Shown: positions 40,010 through 47,546 of the stretch, in pieces
Position numbering within the stretch: the first letter of the stretch is position 1
How the letters are laid out: the number at the start of each line of letters is the position of its first letter
Position numbers and translations under genes: made by a program
The notes under the pieces: model-generated
What the model was told of the DNA's origin: nothing
The model's database searches: none
The model's input: only the letters and a program-made list of their open reading frames with translations
Assembly (NCBI RefSeq): GCF_003362755.1
Contig: NZ_QKRA01000002.1
Location: forward strand, 682,001-746,000
Reading direction: 5' to 3'
DNA from: Marinomonas piezotolerans
Lineage (GTDB): Bacteria; Pseudomonadota; Gammaproteobacteria; Pseudomonadales; Marinomonadaceae
DNA: 64,000 nucleotides

Positions 40010-40315
40010 TTAAATATCTATAACGCAATTTTCGTCTGGGCTGACAGGGCTTGGAATGTACGCATCGGCGCTGTCATCGTTGAGCCAAGTCGTGCCATTG
40101 ATTAAGTAACGAAACTGATATTGCTTGCCTTTTTCAAGGTTGATTGTTGAAGCAAACATACCAGTTTTCTGCTTACGCATAATGGTGGCTGTCTCGTCCC
40201 AATCGTTAAAATCGCCAACTAAGGCGATACTTTTCGCACCATTTAGTGCGTCAGCGGGAAGTGCAAACTTCACTTTGCATTGAGGCTTGGTTTTTAGATA
40301 GGTTTTTTCAATCAT
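40010..40315 (-). CDS. Small isoamylase-type carbohydrate-binding-fold protein
   Basis: A 101-residue protein made almost entirely of one early-set/CBM48-like domain (AMPK beta glycogen-binding type). It contains SIALVGDFNDWDETATIMRK, YQFRYLINGTTWLNDDSADA and a C-terminal DENCVIDI. These match the GDFN.W, F.Y..DG..W.ND and N.V pattern of that fold. It has an AGGAG ribosome-binding site 7 nt before ATG and is monocistronic. Stand-alone proteins of this type are common but unassigned; a role in glycogen binding or regulation is inferred. No glycogen genes are nearby. Confidence 0.82.
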   Translation of the reverse strand: MIEKTYLKTKPQCKVKFALPADALNGAKSIALVGDFNDWDETATIMRKQKTGMFASTINLEKGKQYQFRYLINGTTWLNDDSADAYIPSPVSPDENCVIDI

Positions 40316-40548
40316 CTTCAGCTCCTAGAGTCTGCTATGAGGAGGTACAGGCGGAATATACGCATCATTTGCCAAGCAAGTCTTACGCCAAATGATTGTA
40401 TCCTAATGTATGGACGTTACTTTGGTTATAACTGAATAAGCATACCTTTGACGCTAAATATGAGGGCATTTTGTTTGAAATATGCACAATTATTTGGCGT
40501 AGAGCACTACACTCTATTTTGAGTACCGCAATAATAAAGGTGATCATT

Positions 40549-40674
40549 ATGGAGTTCGCTCATGTTGTTTTGCTTATTCTAGCTGTCGCGTTTGTCGCGA
40601 AACTCGCTTACCTTTGGTATCACAAGCGCCATCATCGTGGTGCACAACATCACTCCAATCATCACCGACGTTAA
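40549..40674 (+). CDS. 41-aa His-rich single-span membrane protein
   Basis: The product is a helix of about 24 hydrophobic residues (EFAHVVLLILAVAFVAKLAY) followed by a basic, His-rich tail (WYHKRHHRGAQHHSNHHRR). The ATG has AAGGTG 7 nt upstream. The frame is open further upstream but without a start with a good ribosome site. The tail has eight His in 19 residues and could bind metal or anionic lipid. I recognise no family. The 3' end overlaps the convergent acyltransferase by 4 bp. Confidence 0.6.
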   Translation: MEFAHVVLLILAVAFVAKLAYLWYHKRHHRGAQHHSNHHRR

Positions 40675-42425
40675 TTCGCTGTGCTATTACTGTGTAAGTA
40701 TCGCTTTCGTTTACTTTCTTTGACTTGCTTCAGATCGACTAGAACAAGTCCGTCGATGCAGTAGCCGAATTCTGCATCGACGCCAAAATCTAGAAAACGA
40801 ACGCCATTACCTTCGCATAGTTCGCTGTACTGCTTAAATAATGTTGGTACCGCTGCTCCGACATTACTAAGCTGCTCTTTAAGCGTGCGGAAGTCGTCTT
40901 CGTAGTTATTGCCGACAAAATAGCTATGCATCAATGCTTCGTTTTCTCGTTGAATGCGATATGGATTGTAAGATTGAGCAAGTTGCTCACTGTCAGGAAA
41001 GTAGGTGCGATAGAAGTAGACTATCATATCCTTTGCAATATCGGGCACATTCCCACTTAGGCTCACGGGGCCGAACATGAAACGTACTTCTGGGTGTTTT
41101 ACTAGATACGCACCGATACCATACCAGAGATAATCTAAACTGCGCTTACCCCAGTACTTGGGTTGAACGAAGCTTCGACCTAATTCGATGCCTTGCACGA
41201 AGTAGGGTTCCATATCACAGTTGTAGCGAAACAAGCTTGTACTGTAGATGGTCCTGTCTTGGTCTGATTGCAGGTATTTGTAGACTTCGCCAATTCGGTA
41301 AGCACCTACTATTTCTAGCTCTTCCTCATCCCAAAGTACTAGGTGGCGATAATATTGATCGTACTTATCTAAATCTTTTTTCTCTCCCGTGCCCTCACCA
41401 ACTTTGCGAAACGCTACTTCACGTAAGCGACCAATTTCTTGCATTAAGCTAGAATCTTGCTCGTAATCGACGAGATAGATTTGTTTGTGGTCTTTCGTTG
41501 ATCCTAGATGTTCGGCACGCTTTAATTCTATTTTGAGTTGTTGTCGATTTTGTGGGTGAGAAACGGTCTTCTCTGTTTTCAGAAGCGGTTTTTTACCCTT
41601 AGCAATACGATACAAATGGCGCTTCACCAGCTTGTTTTTTTCTTTGTTGCTTAAGGGCAATTTACCTAATTCTTGGATGGGAATCGGCTGACCAACTTGC
41701 ATCGGGATGCGTTTATTACGCTGCCGAAACATTTCGTTCGCCAGTTGCAAAGTAGAGAGCGGTCGATACAACCAAGAGCTTGTGTAAAACAGCATCGAGT
41801 TACGTCCACCAATGTGAACAGGCAAAATTGGACTGTTTGTTTTCTGTGCGATCTTTAGGTAGCTTGAGTTCCAAGCGAGGTCTTTTACGCCACTGGGTGA
41901 CAGTCTTGAGACTTCTCCAGCAGGGAAAATGATAACCGCTTCGTCTTTATACAAGGCGTCCATGATGGCTTTAAGTTGTTGTCGCCCCGTTTTACCGCCA
42001 ATATTATCCACTGCCAGAACATGGTCTTTTAAAGCGTCAAACCCGAGTAATAGGTCGTTAGCGACGATTTTGACATCTCTACGTATTTCGCCAATTAGGC
42101 GCAAGATAGCGAGGCCATCAAGTGCCCCAAGTGGATGATTGGCGACAATGAGAGTCCGCCCCACCGCGGGGATATTCCGGCGGTCCACTTGGCTAACTTG
42201 ATAGCCAAAGTTGAAATGATCTAAAACGCGGTCAATGAACTCGAAGCCGACACAATCGCTGTTACGCTGTAAAAAGTCATTGACCTCATGTTCGTGAAAG
42301 AGCCGTCTTAGCAAGCTCAGTGTAGGCTTGGTAATAATGGGGCTTTTTTCTAGGAATTGAGGTGATTTTTCAGCAATTAGCTGTTCGACTTGTAGCACTT
42401 TTCGCTCCGCATAGCCTTCTATCAT
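40671..42425 (-). CDS. OlsF-like bifunctional acyltransferase (ornithine-lipid synthase type)
   Basis: A 584-residue two-domain protein. The N-terminal PlsC-like lysophospholipid acyltransferase domain (about 60-290) has VANHPLGALDG (His97, Asp103) and IIFPAGEVSRLSPSG. The C-terminal GNAT-type domain (about 310-560) is related to OlsB N-acyltransferases (REVAFRKVGEGTGEKKDLDK, GIELGRSFVQPKYWG). This order matches OlsF, which makes the 3-hydroxyacyl-ornithine amide and then esterifies it. Ornithine lipids are phosphorus-free membrane lipids used under phosphate limitation. The family is fairly clear, but the amine substrate (ornithine, glutamine, lysine) cannot be read from sequence. Confidence 0.85.
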   Translation of the reverse strand: MIEGYAERKVLQVEQLIAEKSPQFLEKSPIITKPTLSLLRRLFHEHEVNDFLQRNSDCVGFEFIDRVLDHFNFGYQVSQVDRRNIPAVGRTLIVANHPLGALDGLAILRLIGEIRRDVKIVANDLLLGFDALKDHVLAVDNIGGKTGRQQLKAIMDALYKDEAVIIFPAGEVSRLSPSGVKDLAWNSSYLKIAQKTNSPILPVHIGGRNSMLFYTSSWLYRPLSTLQLANEMFRQRNKRIPMQVGQPIPIQELGKLPLSNKEKNKLVKRHLYRIAKGKKPLLKTEKTVSHPQNRQQLKIELKRAEHLGSTKDHKQIYLVDYEQDSSLMQEIGRLREVAFRKVGEGTGEKKDLDKYDQYYRHLVLWDEEELEIVGAYRIGEVYKYLQSDQDRTIYSTSLFRYNCDMEPYFVQGIELGRSFVQPKYWGKRSLDYLWYGIGAYLVKHPEVRFMFGPVSLSGNVPDIAKDMIVYFYRTYFPDSEQLAQSYNPYRIQRENEALMHSYFVGNNYEDDFRTLKEQLSNVGAAVPTLFKQYSELCEGNGVRFLDFGVDAEFGYCIDGLVLVDLKQVKESKRKRYLHSNSTAN

Positions 42426-42506
42426 TGTGTGGTTAGGCTATGGTGGAGAGGTGACAAATCTGTGACGGTTTAATGTACTGTTGATGACATATTGATCAGT
42501 GGGTAC

Positions 42507-42536
42507 AAAAAAGCCGACACTGGGTAAGTGTCGGCT
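42507..42536 (-). terminator. Intrinsic terminator after 60-aa gene
   Basis: On the minus strand AGCCGACACT-TACCC-AGTGTCGGCT is followed by a run of T residues (42507-42512 on the plus strand is A). It begins 20 bp past the stop of the 60-aa gene. Confidence 0.9.
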
Positions 42537-42556
42537 CGTTTAAAAGCAGTGGGCGG

Positions 42557-42739
42557 CTAGGCTTCTTTAGGCTTGCTGTTACCTAAAGTAATATGGCGCG
42601 AACCTTTGAAGTTCGTTTGTCCGCTGACGCCTGAGTCTATTTGCTCAATCTGGCCACCACGTGACAAAAATTCTTCCATTTGCTTCGCAATTGAGTCTGA
42701 GGTCTCAACTGCAGCCGGTTGCTTTTTCTTGGTCGCCAT
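42557..42739 (-). CDS. Small conserved protein of unknown function, 60 aa
   Basis: The product starts MATKKKQPAAVETSDSIAKQ and contains EEFLSRGGQIEQIDSGVSGQ. A conserved FLxxGGxIxxIxxGVSGQ pattern of this kind occurs in short proteins of pseudomonads and relatives, though I cannot name the family. The N terminus is basic and probably flexible, with no signal peptide or membrane helix. GGGA lies 8 nt before ATG. It has its own strong terminator downstream and is 88 bp past the chrR stop, so it may be read separately or as a tail of that operon. Confidence 0.75.
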   Translation of the reverse strand: MATKKKQPAAVETSDSIAKQMEEFLSRGGQIEQIDSGVSGQTNFKGSRHITLGNSKPKEA

Positions 42740-42827
42740 GATGTGTTCCCTTATTCTTTCCGATAGATGTATCTGTCATCATATCAAATTTCGCCGTCCG
42801 TGGCTTTAGTTTATTTTTTCAACGATT

Positions 42828-43520
42828 TTATGCGTTACTCGGAACGGTGCTCGGATGAAACCTGCGCATGATGGGATTCAGTAACCGAGTAAACCAACCA
42901 GTAAACTCAATTGGCGCATCCAATACAATTAAACAAATGCACTCTGCATCTTTAGTGACACGTGGGCGGTGTTTGTCATCATCGTTGCGACAAATAAAAT
43001 CGCCTTTACGGTACACACCGTCTTCGTCAGAAAACGCACCAGATAAGACTAATGTGATCTCATTGCCCGTATGTGTATGAGTTGGCATGTGCGCGCCCGC
43101 TTTAATGCGAGACAGCGCCACTTGCGCACCGCCAGGTTCATTGCTAAGCATTGCAAGTTTAAATGAGGGGGTTAGGCTCATCCAATCCAGCTCGTCATAA
43201 CCATTTGGAATCAAGCGGCGTAAGGACGCTGGAATCGACCGTAGACGCTCATCCACTGCAGGTGCTCGGCGTTCGGTTGGCTGTGGTTGCTGACCTATTT
43301 TCTCCATCAAACTGGCCTTTAAGCTGTCTAGTTTAGCTTCTGGCGCAGTGGTTTCTTGATGAGCGAACAGCTCAGCTCCCAATGTATTGAGGCGACGAAG
43401 TTGTTCACGGCAGTCTGCACATTGATCTAAATGAGCAGAGACTCCCAACGCATGAGGCAAGGAAAGAGAACCCGAAGAATAATCGGTCAACATGTCTAGT
43501 GATGGATGGTAGCAAAGCAT
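42828..43520 (-). CDS. chrR: ChrR-type zinc anti-sigma factor
   Basis: A 230-residue anti-sigma factor with two zinc domains. The N-terminal ZAS domain has His5, His30, Cys34 and Cys37 (AHLDQCADC). The C-terminal cupin domain has His148, His150, Glu154 and His184 (PTHTHTGNE, DDDKHRP). The whole set and its spacing match the Rhodobacter ChrR ligands. ChrR holds its ECF sigma inactive and releases it on singlet-oxygen or organic-hydroperoxide stress. The cupin is needed for that response. It lies 5 bp after the sigma gene in the same operon. Confidence 0.93.
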   Translation of the reverse strand: MLCYHPSLDMLTDYSSGSLSLPHALGVSAHLDQCADCREQLRRLNTLGAELFAHQETTAPEAKLDSLKASLMEKIGQQPQPTERRAPAVDERLRSIPASLRRLIPNGYDELDWMSLTPSFKLAMLSNEPGGAQVALSRIKAGAHMPTHTHTGNEITLVLSGAFSDEDGVYRKGDFICRNDDDKHRPRVTKDAECICLIVLDAPIEFTGWFTRLLNPIMRRFHPSTVPSNA

Positions 43521-43525
43521 ACTAA

Positions 43526-44101
43526 CTACCTCTTAATAAAAATGGATAACTTATTTAACGCGAGACGCACGCGGGATTTAACCGTGCCAAGCGGTAAACC
43601 TAGATCTTCAGATGCTTCTGAATGGCTTTTGCCTTCAAGGTACACCTTGGATAGTACTTGGCGTTGATCATTGGGTAGCTTCATAAGCCCCTCCCGAATG
43701 CGATCTTGATCGCGCTGCTGTTGTGCCTCTCGAAATGGATCGGCATTTTCATCGACCATTTCACTCCAGAAACTTTCTGGGTCGATGTCACTTTGGTAAC
43801 GTCCATTTTTACGCATGTAATCAATACGAGCGTTCCGAGCTATGGTAAATACCCAAGTATTCAGTGACGCTGATGACGGATTGTACAAATGCGCTTTGTT
43901 CCAAAGTCTAATCATTACTTCTTGAGCAATATCGTCAGCCATTAAATTTGCGCCGGGCTGGGCTGCAAGACAGAACGAGCGGATGCGGGGAGCATAGTGA
44001 TCAAACAGGCGTGTCAACGCGCGTGTGTCACGATTCTCTGCAACCAGTACAATATCATTTAGTAATGTTGTTTCAGTGTTCGTGTCAGAAACTGTGTTCA
44101 T
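43526..44101 (-). CDS. rpoE: ECF sigma factor (RpoE/ECF11 type, ChrR partner)
   Basis: A 191-residue group 4 sigma factor. Region 2 covers about 20-100 (DDIAQEVMIRLWNKAHLYNP, NTWVFTIARNARIDYMRK). Region 4 covers about 135-190 (QRQVLSKVYLEGKSHSEASE, LGTVKSRVRLALNKL). The ATG at 44101 has GGAG 7 nt upstream; a TTG four codons earlier is possible. It is co-transcribed with chrR, which defines it as the RpoE-ChrR (singlet-oxygen) class. A TGATCC/CGTATA promoter directly upstream suggests autoregulation. Confidence 0.92.
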   Translation of the reverse strand: MNTVSDTNTETTLLNDIVLVAENRDTRALTRLFDHYAPRIRSFCLAAQPGANLMADDIAQEVMIRLWNKAHLYNPSSASLNTWVFTIARNARIDYMRKNGRYQSDIDPESFWSEMVDENADPFREAQQQRDQDRIREGLMKLPNDQRQVLSKVYLEGKSHSEASEDLGLPLGTVKSRVRLALNKLSIFIKR

Positions 44102-44164
44102 CGTATGCTCCAAACGTGCACGTGGTCAGTCTGGGAATGGCGGAGATATGCCGCGTTTAGTCTA

Positions 44165-44194
44165 GTATACGCTTCCTACCTTTGAGTTGGATCA
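44165..44194 (-). promoter_or_regulatory. ECF-type promoter for sigma-chrR (autoregulatory)
   Basis: On the minus strand TGATCC (44194-44189) is followed by 18 nt and GTATAC (44170-44165), or equally TGATCC-N17-CGTATA. TGATCC is the -35 element known for the Rhodobacter RpoE regulon. The -10 lies 64 bp from the sigma start codon. Confidence 0.75.
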
Positions 44195-44195
44195 G

Positions 44196-44224
44196 TGATC
44201 TAATAACTTTTTTGACTCGTATTA
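44196..44224 (+). promoter_or_regulatory. ECF-type promoter for the lipid-modification operon
   Basis: TGATCT (44196-44201), 17 nt, then GTATTA (44219-44224), or equally TGATCT-N16-CGTATT. It is the mirror of the minus-strand promoter. The two -35 elements are one base apart and together read GGATCAGTGATCT. It lies 47 bp before the first gene of the rightward operon. Confidence 0.7.
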
Positions 44225-44270
44225 TGAATTATATCAATCAGTACTTTTTGCAAACGACAGGTGACTACTC

Positions 44271-44723
44271 ATGCATCAAGCTGCTACGGAAGACCAGTTA
44301 GCTCTGATCGAAAGATTTAAAGCTTTCTACAAAGATGTAAAGAATCCTAATTTAGATTCGATTGGGGATGTGTACGCTGCCGACATTAAATTTCAGGACC
44401 CTATTCATCAGGTGACAGGGATCGCTGAATTACATGCTTATCTCTCTGACATGTGTGAAAACGTGGACAGTGGGCGGTTTGAATATCTGGACCAATTGGT
44501 TGGCGTAGACACCGCATACATAAAGTGGAATATGTATTTTAGCCACCCTAAGTTGGGGAAAAAGACGCATGTCGTGCGCGGCATGTCGCAAATCCAATTC
44601 AGCGATCGCATTTATTTCCATGAAGATGTCTACGATATGGGGCAGATGATTTACGAGAAAGTTCCAGTGCTGGGATGGGCCGTGAATCGACTAAAACAAC
44701 GTTTAAGTCAGGGAGGGGGATAA
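44271..44723 (+). CDS. SnoaL-like/NTF2-fold protein
   Basis: A 150-residue protein of the SnoaL-like cystatin/NTF2-type fold. It opens with a helix (QLALIERFKAFYKDVKNP), then YAADIKFQDPIHQVTGIAEL and strands ending KTHVVRGMSQIQFSD. The ATG has AGGTGA upstream. It is the first gene of an eight-gene operon in the sigma-ChrR regulon and ends 1 bp before the SDR gene. Proteins of this fold often bind small hydrophobic molecules or act as ketosteroid-isomerase-like enzymes. The ligand here is unknown. Confidence 0.85.
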   Translation: MHQAATEDQLALIERFKAFYKDVKNPNLDSIGDVYAADIKFQDPIHQVTGIAELHAYLSDMCENVDSGRFEYLDQLVGVDTAYIKWNMYFSHPKLGKKTHVVRGMSQIQFSDRIYFHEDVYDMGQMIYEKVPVLGWAVNRLKQRLSQGGG

Positions 44724-44724
44724 T

Positions 44725-45474
44725 ATGCCAGACACAGCGCAATCTAAAACGGTCTGGATAACGGGCGCAAGTTCCGGGCTGGGGTTTTCCATGGTCAAGG
44801 AGCAATTGAAAGCAGGACATCGTGTCATTGCTTCTGCTCGCAATGAAGGTAAGTTAGCGGATTTGAAGCAAGAGTATTCCGAACAACTTCATTTTATTGC
44901 GTTTGATGTCGCTGATGCAGATCAAGTTGAATCGGTCGGTGATGCGATGTTGCAGCTAACCGATACTCTCGATTTGGCCATATTGAACGCGGGAACATGT
45001 GAGTACCTAGATATTGAACAGCCAGATTGGTCACTGTTTGAGCGTGTGAATGAAGTGAACTACATGGGCGTTGTGCGTTCTGTCCAAGTTTGTTTGCCGC
45101 TACTCAAGAAGACGCCTAATGCGCATTTAGTTGGCGTTAGTTCACAAGCTGTTCAGGCACCATTTATTCGTTCTGAAGCCTATGGTGCTAGTAAGGCGGC
45201 TGTTCGATATTTCATGGCGTCGTTACGGTTAGATATTGCTCCGTATGACATTGATGTGACGTGCATTTTACCCGGTTTTGTGGATACGCCACTGACCCAA
45301 AAAAATGATTTTGATATGCCGTTTATTATGTCACCGGAAAAAGCGACAGAGCGTATCAATAAAGCGATAGAGAAACGTGTTTTCGAGTATGCTTTCCCTC
45401 GACGATTAACATTAGCGTTGGCATTATCACGTTGGATGCCGACGCTTTGGTTTAAGCAAAATGCTCGCAAGTAG
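44725..45474 (+). CDS. Short-chain dehydrogenase/reductase
   Basis: A 249-residue classical SDR. It has the NAD(P) motif TGASSGLGFSMV, the NAG motif AILNAGT, catalytic Ser in GVSSQAVQ and the YGASKAA pair (Tyr, Lys). The C terminus has a hydrophobic/basic end (RLTLALALSRWMPTLWFKQN) that might associate with the membrane. An SDR is also part of the RpoE-ChrR regulon in Rhodobacter. It probably acts on a lipid-derived carbonyl, but the reaction is not known. Confidence 0.9.
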   Translation: MPDTAQSKTVWITGASSGLGFSMVKEQLKAGHRVIASARNEGKLADLKQEYSEQLHFIAFDVADADQVESVGDAMLQLTDTLDLAILNAGTCEYLDIEQPDWSLFERVNEVNYMGVVRSVQVCLPLLKKTPNAHLVGVSSQAVQAPFIRSEAYGASKAAVRYFMASLRLDIAPYDIDVTCILPGFVDTPLTQKNDFDMPFIMSPEKATERINKAIEKRVFEYAFPRRLTLALALSRWMPTLWFKQNARK

Positions 45475-45498
45475 CGAAGCAATGTTAAGGAATAATCA

Positions 45499-46752
45499 AT
45501 GAATATAGCGATTATAGGTACAGGGATTGCGGGACTGACAGCCGCTTATTTGCTGAATAAAGAGCACAACGTAACGGTATTTGAGCGTGATAGTCGTATT
45601 GGCGGCCATACTGCTTCAAAAGATGTGCTAGATGGGGAGTCTCTCATCAAAGTTGATACGGGCTTCATTGTTTACAACGACTGGACTTACCCAAATTTCA
45701 TACGCTTGATGGAAGAGCTTGGTGTAAAAACCAAGCCAACCGAAATGAGCTTTAGCGTTAGTTGTGATCGAACTGGTTTGGAATATGGCGGTAACAACTT
45801 AAATTCACTGTTTGCTCAGCGTCGTAATGTATTCAATCTACCTTTCTTGGGAATGCTAAAAGATATTGTGGCGTTTAATAAAGAAGCCATTCGAGATTTG
45901 GAGTCCGGTACACTTGATCCTGCGCTAACGCTTGGCGATTATCTGAAGAATAAACGCTATGGAAAGAAATTTGCCAGCCATTATTTGATCCCGATGGGGA
46001 GCGCGATTTGGTCATCAACGTTGCAAGAGATGCTTGATTTTCCTTTGGTTTTCTTCGTCCGTTTCTTCAAAAATCATGGGCTATTAAGTGTCAATAACCG
46101 CCCTCAGTGGCACGTGATTGAAGGCGGATCCTCCGCGTATCTCGATCCACTTACCTTATCTTTTCAGCAGAATATAAGATTGAACTCAAAGATCACGAAA
46201 GTGGTTAGACGCCCTTGCCAAGTCACGATCCACTTTGAGGATCAATCCTCTCAAGTGTTTGATCATGTTGTATTTGCTTGTCATAGTGATCAAGCATTAG
46301 CGTTGCTGGGCGATGACGCGTCTGAAAAAGAGCGGGCGCTTCTGGGAGCGATACCTTATCGTAACAATGAAGTTGTGATGCATACGGATACTTCGATGAT
46401 GCCCGACGCCAAACTGGCTTGGTCGAGCTGGAATTACCATTTGAGTAAGGATGAAACGAAGCCTGCGACATTGAGTTACAACATGAATATATTGCAGGGT
46501 TTTGAGGATACAGAAGAAACGTATATCGTCACTTTGAATAATACCGAGAATATTGATCCGACAAAAATCATTGGTAAATATCAATACGCCCATCCAGTCT
46601 TTACTTTGGCAGGGATCGAAGCACAGAATCGCTGGGAAGAAATTAATCTAGAGAATACATGGTATTGCGGCGCATATTGGCGCAATGGTTTCCATGAAGA
46701 TGGTTGCTGGAGTGGCGTGCGAGTCGCAAAAGCACTTGGCGTAGAGTGGTAA
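45499..46752 (+). CDS. FAD/NAD(P)-binding amine-oxidase-fold oxidoreductase
   Basis: A 417-residue flavoprotein with an N-terminal dinucleotide fold (MNIAIIGTGIAGLTAAYLL, then ERDSRIGGHTASKD). The amine-oxidase/phytoene-desaturase-like middle contains IPMGSAIWSSTLQEMLDFP. A late FAD motif lies at YCGAYWRNGFHEDGCWSGVR. Members are almost always encoded next to DUF1365 and cyclopropane-fatty-acid synthase genes, as here, and the family is implicated in fatty-acyl-chain modification. Desaturation or oxidation of a methylated acyl chain is the best inference. AAGGA lies upstream of ATG. Confidence 0.9.
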   Translation: MNIAIIGTGIAGLTAAYLLNKEHNVTVFERDSRIGGHTASKDVLDGESLIKVDTGFIVYNDWTYPNFIRLMEELGVKTKPTEMSFSVSCDRTGLEYGGNNLNSLFAQRRNVFNLPFLGMLKDIVAFNKEAIRDLESGTLDPALTLGDYLKNKRYGKKFASHYLIPMGSAIWSSTLQEMLDFPLVFFVRFFKNHGLLSVNNRPQWHVIEGGSSAYLDPLTLSFQQNIRLNSKITKVVRRPCQVTIHFEDQSSQVFDHVVFACHSDQALALLGDDASEKERALLGAIPYRNNEVVMHTDTSMMPDAKLAWSSWNYHLSKDETKPATLSYNMNILQGFEDTEETYIVTLNNTENIDPTKIIGKYQYAHPVFTLAGIEAQNRWEEINLENTWYCGAYWRNGFHEDGCWSGVRVAKALGVEW

Positions 46753-46756
46753 TCTG

Positions 46757-47536
46757 ATGACAGAAGCGTTTGCGAGTGGAATCTATACGGGTGTCGTAAG
46801 GCATCGCCGTTTTGTTCCGCGTGGGCATGCTTTCACCTATCAAGTGTACATGATGTACTTTGATCTCGATGAGCTGGACAGCGTACTAGATAAATCCCCC
46901 TTTTGGTCTACAAAACGATGGCGTCCTGCTCGATTTGTTCGTTCCGATTATTTTGGGGACGCCAATATACCGCTGAAAACCGCAGTATTGAAAGAAGTGA
47001 ACCAGCGCCTAGGGTTGTCACTGGATGGTCCTGTTCGCCTTCTCACCAATGCCCGCTATTTTGGGTATCTAATTAATCCTATCTCTGTGTATTACTGTTT
47101 TGATCGAGAGGAGCAGCTTCAGGCGATGATGCTGCAGGTCACCAATACACCGTGGGAAGAACGCGTCACCTATGTTTTTAAGTGTGATCCAGATTGTCGC
47201 ACACAGCGTAAAACAATAGACAAAGCGATGCATGTATCGCCTTTTCATCCTATGGAGCATTTTTATGATTGGTGCAGTACCACTCCTAGGGATAAGGTAG
47301 CGATACACATGAAAAATAAAGAGCAAGCGTCACCACACAACTGTGTTTTTGATGCGACCTTGTCACTTCGTCGAGAGCCTGTAACACGGGCAAACTTAAA
47401 TGCCATATTGTGGCGTTATCCGTGGATGACAGCGAAGGTCGCATGGGGAATCTACTGGCAAGCACTTAAACTATTTATCAAGCGCGTGCCAATTCATGAT
47501 CACCCTAAGCATAAAGTAGGACATACGTCAGATTAA
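46757..47536 (+). CDS. DUF1365 protein
   Basis: A 259-residue DUF1365 protein. It opens ASGIYTGVVRHRRFVPRGHA and includes RLLTNARYFGYLINPISVYY and HVSPFHPMEHFYDW, with conserved His, Asn and Tyr residues. No signal peptide; the last third has a hydrophobic stretch. The molecular function is not established, but the gene lies between the flavoprotein and the CFA-synthase gene in many proteobacteria. That argues for a shared lipid-modifying pathway. It starts 4 bp after the previous stop. Confidence 0.9.
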   Translation: MTEAFASGIYTGVVRHRRFVPRGHAFTYQVYMMYFDLDELDSVLDKSPFWSTKRWRPARFVRSDYFGDANIPLKTAVLKEVNQRLGLSLDGPVRLLTNARYFGYLINPISVYYCFDREEQLQAMMLQVTNTPWEERVTYVFKCDPDCRTQRKTIDKAMHVSPFHPMEHFYDWCSTTPRDKVAIHMKNKEQASPHNCVFDATLSLRREPVTRANLNAILWRYPWMTAKVAWGIYWQALKLFIKRVPIHDHPKHKVGHTSD

Positions 47537-47546
47537 GGGGCAATAA

